Assembly: GCA_001600415.1 (NCBI GenBank)
Contig: BCJX01000002.1
Coordinates: forward strand, 2,825,553 to 2,889,552
DNA length: 64,000 nucleotides
Direction: 5' to 3'
DNA from: Pascua guehoae
Lineage: Eukaryota > Basidiomycota > Tremellomycetes > Trichosporonales > Trichosporonaceae
Part shown: positions 46,701-56,288 of the stretch, in pieces
How the letters are laid out: the number at the start of each line of letters is the position of its first letter
Numbering within the stretch: the first letter of the stretch is position 1
Notes under the pieces: model-generated
The model's input: only the letters and a program-made list of their open reading frames with translations
What the model was told of the DNA's origin: nothing
Databases searched by the model: none
Made by a program: the position numbers and the translations under genes

Positions 46701-49429
46701 TGGCCTAGGTATCCCCGCATGCGACGTCGAGTCTGTCACCGAGTGGTACCACCGTTCCACGACACCGCACGATCGCGGACTGGACCCTACGGGCATGAGT
46801 CTCGCGCTGGCAAAGGAGATTGTCCGCCTCCACCAGGGCACCCTCAGCATTGAGAGCGCAAAGTTGGACGAGAATAGCGAGGGTGCACACGGGTCGACCT
46901 TCAAGGCCCGCATTCCTCTCGACCTGGAACCCGATGACGACGAGGTGATCCCAGCCATACCGTTTGGCACATACAGCCGGCAGCTGGTCGAGGACATTAC
47001 AGAGTGGATGAAGGACAATGCGTCTGATTCGCCAAACGACGATATCGGCGACGGACCCGCCGACCCGCTCCCGAGCGGCATTGTCGACGGCCTCATGTTC
47101 CAGCGCAGTGACGTCCTCCTTGTCGTCGACAATGACCCCGACATGCGCGACTACATCAAGGGTCTGTTCCAGCCATTTTGCACCGTCGTACAGGCATCCA
47201 GTGGCACGGAAGCCCTCGCAATGGCGCAAAAGTCGCCGCCCGACCTGGTCCTGTGTGACGCGCTCACCCACCACATGACTGGTATCGAGCTGTTGGCCCA
47301 AATCCGTGACGATCCACAGCTGCGTCTCACGCCCGTGGTTCTCCTCTCTGCAGCTGCCGACGACGACCTGCGCGTCGGTGCGCTCGTTGCTGGAGCCGAA
47401 GACTTTCTTGCAAAGCCGTTTAAACCAAAGGAGCTTCTCCTGCGCGTCAACCTGCACATGCAGATGGGCAAGAAGCGCGCAAAACTCGAGACGCTCTTTG
47501 CGGCACGCGAGCAGGAAATGGCCGTCCTGTCCGACTATTGTCCCTCGGGCATCATGCGCACCGACGCCGATGGACGTGTCACGTACGCCAACGGGGCGTT
47601 CCGTCAGCCGGCCAACATTCCAGTCGACGACCCTGGCATCAACCTCTGGTGGGACTATTGCGATGCCCAGACGAGGTCGGCAATCGAACCAATCTGGCAC
47701 GAGATTCTCACGGGCGACAAGACGACGACCAATCTAAAGTGGAAGTGGCTCACGGGCCGCACCATGTCGGGCGTCTTTATCCGCCTCGACAAGGTCCGTC
47801 CAGGATTGTCGGGCATCATTGCTTGCGTGACCGACATTTCGTACCAGGAGGAAAAGCTGCGCGAAGCCGAGGCACGCCGCGTCGAAGCCGAAGAGAGCAA
47901 GCACCAGCAAGAGCTCCTTGTCGACCTGACGTCGCACGAGATTCGTACCCCCGTCTCGGCTATTCTCCAGTGTTCATCGCTCGTCAAGGACAACCTCGTA
48001 GCGCTCAAGGAGCAGCTGCGGTTTGCTGGTGAAGGCGGATTCCACCCCTCGCCGCAGCTGCTTACCGATCTCGAGGAGGATGTCGGCGCACTAGAGAGTG
48101 AGTATGGCTGCTGGCTTTGCTCGCAACTAACTCGATAGGCATCTACCAATGCGGTCTGGTCCAAGAACGTATCGCTGGCGACGTGCTATCCTTGGCCCGT
48201 ATCCAGCTTGACATGCTCACGCTACACGACGTTGAGACGGATCTGCGCCGCGAGGCACGCAAGGTCTTGTCTGTCTTTTCGAGTGAGGCGCGGATGAAGA
48301 AGATTGATATCGGCCTCAAGTTTGGTCCCAACCTCGACGACATGCGTGTCTCTGGCGTCAAGACGGACCCGGTGCGACTCGGACAGGTGGTGACAAACCT
48401 GATCTCCAATGCCATCCGGTTCACATCTGGAGCAGATGTGCGCACAATCACGGTTCACTACGATGTGGGATGGGACAGGCCCCTCCCAGGAACGTATACT
48501 CGACCAGGAAAGACTCTCAACCCGCCTCCGTCTATACCAGCACCCGAGGATACTCCAGTATACCTATTTGTCAGCGTCACCGATACCGGCCCAGGCATGA
48601 GCAAGGATGAGACGGCACTGCTCTTCCAGCGCTTCCAGCAGGGCAACAAGATGATCCATACGCGGTACGGCGGCTCCGGCCTCGGGCTCTTCATCTGCAA
48701 GAGTGGGTGTTGTACACGGATGTAGGCGACTTGCTGCTAACGACTCCAGAGATCACCGAGCTGCTTGGCGGCGGAATCGAGGTGCAATCAGAGCTGGGTG
48801 TGGGGAGTGTGTTCCGATTCTGGATCAAGACGTCCACTGTCGCACCTACGTCGCCACGGTTGAGCGGTCCCCAACTCGTGTCCCCTGTGTCTACAGCCAA
48901 CACGTTACCAAACCCAGCCGACTCGCCAAGTGCCGTCTCGCTCAGCCTTCCGTCCGACGCCCCACATGTCCTCATTGTCGAGGACAACATTATCAACCAG
49001 ACTGTGCTCAAGCGACAGCTCGTCAAGGCTGGTCTGACATGTGACACTGCCGACAATGGCCAAGAAGCCCTGATGCACCTGCATGAGGCGCACCGTCAGA
49101 GACGCCACGACGCGGACGGCGGGTACGACGTTGTCCTCATGGACCTCGAGATGCCCGTCATGGACGGTCTTACGGCCGTGCGCCACATCCGTGCAGCTCA
49201 ACAAGAAGGAAAGCTCAAACCCCAGCTCGTGATCGCCCTCACGGGTAACGCGAGGCAGGGACAGATTGACCAGGCGCTCAGTGCAGGCATGGACGATGGT
49301 GAGTGGCAAATGATGGTAGCCGTTGCTCACTCTGCAGTTGTCATCAAGCCGTACAAGCTGCACGAGCTTGTGGCCAAGATACGCTCGGCCGTCTCTGCTC
49401 GTCGGGCAAGCCTGGATGTCGAAGAGTAG
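43723..49429 (+). CDS. TCO2: double hybrid histidine kinase, Tco2-like
   Basis: Exons 43723-43782, 43984-45134, 45189-48097, 48139-48702, 48750-49298, 49338-49429; 1,774 residues. Order: disordered N-terminus; PAS-like region near 390-470 (DMVWVGPDLNCVYNQACVKM); HK1 near 750-990; receiver 1 near 1046-1165; PAS near 1184-1290; HK2 near 1310-1560; receiver 2 near 1635-1765. HK2 is complete: phospho-His in TSHEIRTP, N-box NLISNAIRFT, DTGPGMSKDE and GGSGLGLFI. HK1 is degenerate: its H-box reads AAQELGSPL, Gln replacing His. Receiver 1 keeps the Asp (LVLCDALTHH) but has VVDND in place of the acidic pair; receiver 2 is canonical (VEDN, VLMDLEMPVMDG, KPY). No membrane segment, so cytosolic. Cryptococcus Tco2 has this two-kinase, two-receiver layout and feeds the Ypd1-Ssk1-Hog1 stress pathway; that role here is inferred. 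Confidence 0.92.
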
Positions 49430-50670
49430 CCACGACGCAACGAGGACGAATAGACATATCTCCACAGTTATCTTTTTCTCATCACCACCTTACGCGGCCT
49501 TTTGGCCACCTAGAGTACACTGCTATACCAGGCACCACGCCGCGGGCCATGGCGCCACACCTCCTCACGCACAAATCGCGTCCTACAACAAAATGTATCT
49601 ACCCCTCTGTATCTCTACACGCCGCGACGACGCGGCCCTAATGCATTGCACGCGTACCTGAGCCCCAACCGCCGTACCTCGGACCAAGACGCGACCGACG
49701 CGAGCAGGGATCAGTGAGCAGAGCGTTCTGCGTACCGTACCGAGTGAGGCGAGGCGCGGCGCCAAGCTGACTGCGGTGGCGGCCGAGTGGCTATCGTGCA
49801 TGGCCTCGCCGAGCCTGGGCGGGGTGCGCAGCTAGCTAGCTGCATGGGGCATTGGCTGGTGAGCTGGTGAGCTGGTGGCTGTGTGGCTGGTGGCTGGTCG
49901 TAAGCATACTGTACTGTACCAAGTGTGAGTGGCCATTCGACAGGCGAGGATGGCTGAACGGGGCACGCGGGGCGCACAGACCGGCAGCCATGTGTTTTTG
50001 CCACTTTGCACTTCCCAAGTTCACTAGCTCACAAGGTCTCCTACCCCATCGCCCTCTTTGCCCCACCATCGCCGTCGCCGTCGGCGTCGACAGCGTCGAT
50101 GGCAGTTCCTAGTCGTGACTTTGGTGCGCGTGACACACGACTGACACATGTTCTTACCCGTCTCTCGGTTGACTCGGCTCACTCGCGCGTCGCGTCGCCG
50201 CCGCTCGACCACGGCGCAGTCGCGTCGGCGGATACGGTCTGATCCTTTGCCATGTGCACGGTTCGCGCAGAGGGACTGACGTGGGCCAAGCCGCCAGAAA
50301 AGCGCGTCTGTGCGCCGCCACCATACTGCATGTACTGTACTGGAGAAATCATTTGCGCATAAACAGTCTGCGGCCACAGTCACCATTTTGACCCCAATCC
50401 ATCCATTCTCACCCCCCAACACCCTCTTGATTCTCCATCCCCGTCGCTCCGGTGTCACCCCCCTAACTCGTCCCGGACCACCCCAACCAGCCATCGGACG
50501 TTCCGACCTGCATACATCTCATCTTACATTACTCTTCATCGAGACAGAGTATCTCCGACCCAACCGGTCCCGTGTCACCTCTCCTCGGCGTCACCCCCTC
50601 CCCCCCATCGTCTACACATACCCCCTCCCCCTCCTCCTCTTCGCCGTCCATCACCCCGCCCTTGTCCCCA
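49430..50670. other. intergenic, no gene seen
   Basis: Tandem-orientation spacer with GCTGGTGAGCTGGTGGCTG-type repeats (49855-49895). From about 50390 the + strand becomes CT-rich, likely the leader of the next gene. Confidence 0.5.
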
Positions 50671-53067
50671 ATGTCCCCCGTCCCCGCCGTCCCGCTCGTC
50701 GCGCGCTCGGCAGCAGTAGACACAATCACCCCCAACCAGACCCAACAGTACGTACCCCGTACCGCAGCGACGAGTGACGCCCGACATGTAGACTAGACCA
50801 AATTCCGCCGAGGCCCCAGTCCCGTGTCGCAACGTGCATCGCGCATGCCATGTCGATCCCGCACGCGCAGCCCGGCGCGTCGCGATCGCTGCTAGCCACG
50901 CGTACCGCGCGCCGCCCCTTGGCCCCCTTGGCCCCGCAACGCGGCAGCCGCGCAGCACCCGACAATGCCGTGTCTTACCGACCTCTCATTCCACACGCAC
51001 TGACGGCCAGGGTCACACTCATCGTCGCCGGGTGCTATGTCGTCGCTATTGGAATCTGTGAGCTGCCACCCGCCCACAGAGACTTGGCGCCTGTTTGTCG
51101 CTGACGCGCGCAGTAGTGTGTGGACCCGGCCGGTCGCACGGTGCAAGCTGACGGGCAGTGGTAGGAGGACGCTGCGGACGGCGCTGAGAGCAGGCATGGT
51201 ATGTACGCCCCACAAGAGGATGGGTGGCAAGTGGTCCCACACGCCCCACCGTCCTCACCCCCCGCACCGCACACAACTAGACCCAATTCCACACACCCAC
51301 CCACCCCACCCCCACTCTGCACCCCACCCCCACGACGCGCGACTGACACACAGTGCCATACCTCAAAGAGGTCATTTACCCCTTCAAGCTCCTTGTGCGT
51401 CCCTGTCGGAGGGCGAGACTGACCGTGCAGGTGGTGGGCATGCACGAGCTGTGCCACGCGCTCGCGGGTGTGAGTCGAGCCGAGTGGCAGCCAAGCCGGG
51501 TGCAGTCGAGCCAGGTGGCAGTGAGGAGGCACGCAGACCGGGGACGCAGACTGGGGATGCATACTGGGGACGCAGACCGGGAACGCAAACTGGGGACGCA
51601 GACCGACCGACGTGCCCGGCGGCCCAGAACCGACATTTTGCGTCTCAGGCGTAGAGCTGACCGCAGACACTGACCTGTGCCCGCGTCGAGAGCATCGATG
51701 TGAGTTGGGCTTTGCTTGTATCGCACCAGAATATGACCACTAACGGAAGCTCGATCCAGATGAGGGCGGGTGCACGCGCATGCGCGGCGGCATCCCCTTA
51801 GTGAGTCACCCCGCACGTCGCCTCTGGTCTCTGGGCTCGACGTGGCTGACGCCAGATTACGCTGCCGGCCGGATACCTCGGGTCGAGCTTTATCGGTGCA
51901 TGTCTGATTGCCTGTGTGAGTCTGCGCGAGGTTGCGGCTGGACGATAGGAGCCGGGAGAGAGGTTAGGGAACGAGCGGGGTCGCGTGGGGAGGAAGCGAG
52001 GAGACGTCGGGGGCGAAATGTGCACGGACACGTTGGTGTCTGTGGGAGCGCGATCGAGAACAAATACCGGGAGAAGAGTCGCGGGAGAACAGTACAGAGC
52101 TCAGAAGCACTGCAACTAACATCAGGGATTCGACACAAACGCATCAAAGATTGCCTGCCTCGTCCTCGCCGTCCTGTTTCTCCTCACGCTCTTCTGGGCG
52201 CGCAAGAGCTGGGTCGCATGGTGCAGCATTGGGTTTACGGCCGCCCTCATTATTGTGAGTTGCTCGGGTTGTGTGGTGCTGGCATTATCGTGCCGTCTGC
52301 GGAGCTGGCATTGATCGTGTTGTGTGGTGCTGGTATTGCTCGTTTGGCCTGTGCACCTCGCATTGGCCGTGTCTTGTCCTCTTTCTCGTTTTCTGGAGTT
52401 CTACACAAGTTCAAGGGGCAACTGCTGACTCACAGGTGTGCTGGCTCGTGTACCACACTGTGGCACTGCGGTTCCTCGTCCTCTTCATCGGTGTCATGTC
52501 GTGCCTATACTGTATTGTGCGTACACAACACCTGTACCCAACGTGTCCTCGTCGACGTAACATTCTTTGCCATGGCCGGTCATTTTACAATCTGGTTCCC
52601 TCTGGCCTGTCGCACCACTCGACGCCGCTCACACCCAGTGGGACATTATCGACGACACGCTCAAGCGCAAGGTACACTCATCGGACGCGTCCGAGTTTGC
52701 AAAGCTCGTCGGGTGCGGCGACTCGCGCACGTGGGGTGCCTTCTGGCTCTTGTGGTCTATCGCGTGTGAGTCCGTAATGAAATCGGGACTTGTGCGAGGG
52801 CAAGCAGGTGGCCAGCGTCTGCGAGGCACTATTGCTTCATTCTCGCCTGCATTGTCCCCTCGGCCTGCCCGCAACCGTCGGGCCCGAAGATCCCACTCAC
52901 ACCCAGTCTTTATCGCTGGTATCATGGTCGGCCTCGTAGCATTCAAGAGGTCGTGGGAGCAGCAGCGTATCGCTGCAGACAACTTCCTCGGCGGTGAGTT
53001 TACGCACTGTAGGGCGAGGGGCGACGTGTCTGACAAGCAGGCTCGCCGTGAGAGTTTCTGGCAGTGA
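50671..53067 (+). CDS. peptidase M50B-like membrane protein
   Basis: Proposed exons 50671-50747, 51011-51057, 51354-51394, 51431-51469, 51667-51699, 51750-51800, 51856-51915, 52126-52254, 52436-52516, 52639-52765, 52907-53067; about 281 residues. The first membrane helix is VTLIVAGCYVVAIGI. LKEVIYPFKLLVVGMHELCH carries an HExxH zinc motif (HELCH). VESIDLDPDEGGCTRMRGG and PAGYLGSSFIGACLIA follow, then several hydrophobic helices and WDIIDDTLKRKVHSSDAS. This matches the fungal M50B-like family, relatives of site-2 proteases, predicted to be multi-pass membrane metalloproteases. The two longest introns (263 and 296 nt) and the repeat-containing intron 4 (197 nt) are large for this genome. The exon 2/3 junction and the last residues are uncertain; splicing a final intron would stop the protein near 53051. 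Confidence 0.8.
51532..51605. repeat. minisatellite in M50B-like intron 4
   Basis: About five copies of a 15-16 bp unit, ACGCAGACCGGGG and variants. Confidence 0.8.
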
Positions 53068-53184
53068 GATGAAGAGTGCAGGATTCTCTCGGGCTAGTAG
53101 CTTTACGTGCTGTAGGGTTTGCAATAGGGTCTTGGAAGCAGGTGGGCCCATGTAGGGCTGTACCGTAGTGCATTGCATGGCTGC

Positions 53185-53270
53185 ATGGCATGACTCGTAT
53201 GACTGGTATGATCGGTATGACTGGCATGGAATGAATGGCCTGACTGGCAAGACTGGCAAGACTGGCATGG
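53185..53270. repeat. TGACTGGCA/TGACTGGTA short tandem repeat
   Basis: Roughly nine imperfect 9-10 bp copies downstream of the M50B-like gene. No coding role seen. Confidence 0.8.
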
Positions 53271-53468
53271 CTCTGCTATTGTAGCAGCCAGCACTGAACC
53301 CTTCCACGCGGCGAGTTGAACCAATTGAACTGATGAACTGCATGACCTGTACCTCTTTGAAAAAGGAATGACCTTTGGTGCCCACCACGAGACGTCCGCT
53401 CCTTGGCAGGCCTGCAGGCCATAGGCAGTGAATGCCTGCCCCGGCCTCAGTAGATCAGTCGCTTAGCC

Positions 53469-53804
53469 TCAGAAATTGACATACTGTACGCCGCCGCCCA
53501 GTGGTGTGATGGGCGACTGGAAGTTGGTAGTCACGCCCAGGGGTTGCGCTGCGCGCTGCAAGCCATGTTGACGCCATTCCCAGCAACTGCAACACCACAG
53601 CACCCCCACAGCGGGTGTCGACTGCTCGTATCATGCACGTGGGCGGTTTGAGACCCGAGTGTGTCGTCCTCTGTCTACGCGGGCTTACCTTTCTGCTTGG
53701 CATGGATGTTGAGCGAGTCTACGTCGGGGTGGATGTGGCGTTGCTTGTTGGCCGGATGTTGACTTTCCGCCATCGGGACCCTGCATCTCGTTCTGTACGG
53801 ACAT
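53469..53804 (-). CDS. small hypothetical protein, two exons
   Basis: Exons 53804-53689 and 53586-53469 join in phase 2 to give 77 residues. The donor is GTAAGC and the acceptor follows GGTGTTGCAG. The C-terminal exon, ending GLQRAAQPLGVTTNFQSPIT then PLGGGVQYVNF, is protein-like and in preferred codons, while exon 1 is Gln/Pro-rich (QQATPHPPRRRLAQHPC). No domain is recognised. Two other frames cross the same donor and also stay open, so the true frame and start are not certain; the gene could extend further upstream. Confidence 0.45.
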
Positions 53805-54216
53805 CCGTCGCTCGCCGCGTACGCCGTGTACGCGGAGTTGGACTCGGCCTGGAATTGCTCATCCTGTCCGCCGTCAGTGGCCGTCACAGGATGAGCTTCC
53901 GACAAGGTCAAACACCTCGCAATGCTCGCAAGCTACTGCACGCGGCACAAACCAACACCAACTCGCAACGGCAGGTGGTCACCACGTACAACTGATTCAC
54001 ATAGACTTCTTCCTACTACATGCACATTTCGCTTCCGTCGACTTTGCTTCGTTCCAACAACTGTGACTGGGGTCTCTCTTTAATTTCTCGCCCTTCAGAA
54101 CTGGCGCCACACCCGCCGCATCCCCTCCCTCCCGCAAGCAGAGCGCCGCTGAACGGACAAGACTCTATAGGGTCAATCGGGTTCGAGGTATCGGGTCGAG
54201 GTCGGTGGAATGTGAA
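53805..54216. other. intergenic, no gene seen
   Basis: About 410 bp upstream of the small gene and downstream of the Cys-rich gene. No clear feature. Confidence 0.45.
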
Positions 54217-55439
54217 TTAGAAGTTGGAGAAGCCGCCCTTGTCCTTGTTCTTCTTGGCGTTCTTCTTGCCCTCCTTGTGCAGCTTGGAAATCGTCTTCTT
54301 CCAGTTGACTAGGAGTGTCAGCAAAGCGCTACTGCGGTTCACGGCGCGGGGGCAGAGGACGCTGGGGAGGGTAGAATTGGTTCCGCCTGATATAGCCAAA
54401 GTGCCACACTCGGCCCTTAATTGTGGGGATATGTGGGGTGGCCCTGAACCCCGCAGGGGAAGAGCGTGCGAGCAGGGGGGTCGGGCCGTGTTGGTATGCC
54501 TTTGGGCTGTTCACCCTGAAGGTGCCCAACCCCACAGGGGGATCGGCCGAGGCTGACTTCGACTCCCAGGCGTGGCAGGTTATCGGGCGTCTCCGGCCCC
54601 TGCACCCCCGCACCGCACACGAGCAGTGTTGTGCGTCGCGGGCGTGGGACGTGGGCCGAGTCGAGTCGACGTCGCCACTCTCAACAGGGACCAGGACAAG
54701 CCAGAAGCATAATGGGAGGGCTAGGGGGACAACTCACAGCACTGCTTGCAGTCCTGGTTGGCGTGCGCCTTGCAGACTGGGATGGTGTAAGCCGCGGCAC
54801 TGGGGCAGGTCAAGATAGTACCCACCGATAGACTGGTCCTTTGCGTTGCGGTAGTAGGCGGGCAGGTCGATGGGAGCGCGCGGCGCGGGGTCGAAGCCCA
54901 TCACGCAGTCGTTGTCTGGGTCGGTCAGCACGGATGGCAGGGAGGCGGGTTAGGGAAGGTGTAGGGGTAGGGAAGGGTGGGCAGAGGGGGTCCGGGAGCG
55001 GCCGGATGCGGGGTCGGGGTTGGGGTTGGGGGGATGCGGGGTACGTCGGAGTGGCCAAGTGGGCTACGTCATGCAGATCGTGCCGATGGACGGATGGATG
55101 GATGCTGTCGATGGATGGTGGTGGTGGTGGTGGTCGGAAGAGGAGGAGGGAAGGAACATGGTCGCAACTCACCCTCACGCCCGTCAAAGCCGCAGGGCTC
55201 GCAGACCTCCTTGCCGTGCTCGCAGAAGAGGGCGTCGTTGATCTCGACTGTTGGGTTAGTGGGGACCGCGGGTGGTGCTAGATGGCGCGCGCAGCGACTC
55301 ACCCGACGCGGTGGAGCTGGACAGTGTCAGCGGGGATGCAGGGGGGATGGGGTTGGTTCTCGGCGACAACGTCGTTGACGACGACGACGACGGCAGCAGG
55401 GGAGACTTACTCAGTGGGCGAGGTACCGAGAGCGTCCAT
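54217..55439 (-). CDS. small Cys-rich basic protein of unknown function
   Basis: Exons 55439-55411, 55316-55303, 55247-55173, 54915-54826, 54776-54738, 54308-54217, all in phase; 112 residues. Two cysteine clusters, CEHGKEVCEPCGF and CKAHANQDCKQC, with nearby His could bind zinc. Between them lies DNDCVMGFDPAPRAPIDLPA. The C-terminus is very basic (KLHKEGKKNAKKNKDKGG), suggesting nuclear or nucleic-acid contact. I recognise no named family; the intact phases over six exons argue for a real gene. Exon 2 is only 14 nt. Intron 5 (429 nt) and intron 3 (257 nt) are long for such a small gene. Confidence 0.8.
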
Positions 55440-56288
55440 GATTGCGGTTGGTGGGGGAGGAGGGTGACTGAGAGCGTGGGCTAGAGTACAGAAGTACGTG
55501 AGAGGAGGTGGTGGTGGTGTTGTCGTGAGGAGAACAGATGAAGGATGGATAGAGACACGTCGATGGTTTATATACGCGTGTGCGCTGTCGCAGACTGCCC
55601 GAGACGGGGGCGGGGGCGGGGGCGGAGGCAGAGGCAGAGGGCGCAGAGGGCGCTAGAGTGGGGGGGCTGGGGCTGGTAGAGGAGAGAGTGCTGCTGGGTG
55701 CTGTGGTGTACCGTATGCATGCACCTTTGTGGTGGGTGGTGGGTGGCATGCCTGATACGAGTCTTCGGGCTGTTGGTGTCCGGGGGGTGGGGTGGTGGGG
55801 GTCTAGACGTAGGTCATGTGGTCAGATGACCACCCCACTTTACCCTGTGGGCCAATCTAACTGCACGCACCCACCCCCACACCCGCCACTCGTGCACTCT
55901 CTCTATCAGAGACCCCACTTAACCTTGCTCGTGCTACTCACAAACGCTCCCAAGAGGCGTGCAGAGGGCTGCGATGACGCACATGGCTGATGCATCGGGC
56001 CACTATGTGCTAGCGAATGCCACTGCTCAATGGCACAATCGGTGCTCTGGCGCTGCGCATGAGCCAGTCCTGGCGTTTGAATGCCGCAGGCAGGCAAGAG
56101 AGGTACGCATCCCATCCCCAGCCTGCGGCGCTGCTTGGCGGACGGCGGGGCTAGCCGTGGGCGCCCGGTCGTATGCTGTGTTGCCGACTTGGGTGCGACA
56201 CATACGACGGCACACGACGCACACGACGCACACCCACACGCCACCTCCACCACACGCCCGCGCGCCGGCGCGCGCTGGTACGCGGCGG
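55440..56288. other. intergenic, no gene seen
   Basis: Promoter side of the Cys-rich gene (a TATATAA-like site near 55570 on the minus strand) and 3' flank of the dehydrogenase gene. Nothing else supported. Confidence 0.45.

Noticed and set aside
52672..52765. Extra intron with a GTACAC donor in the M50B-like gene
   Set aside because: The unspliced reading continues the conserved WDIIDDTLKRKVHSSDAS block in frame, so no intron is needed.
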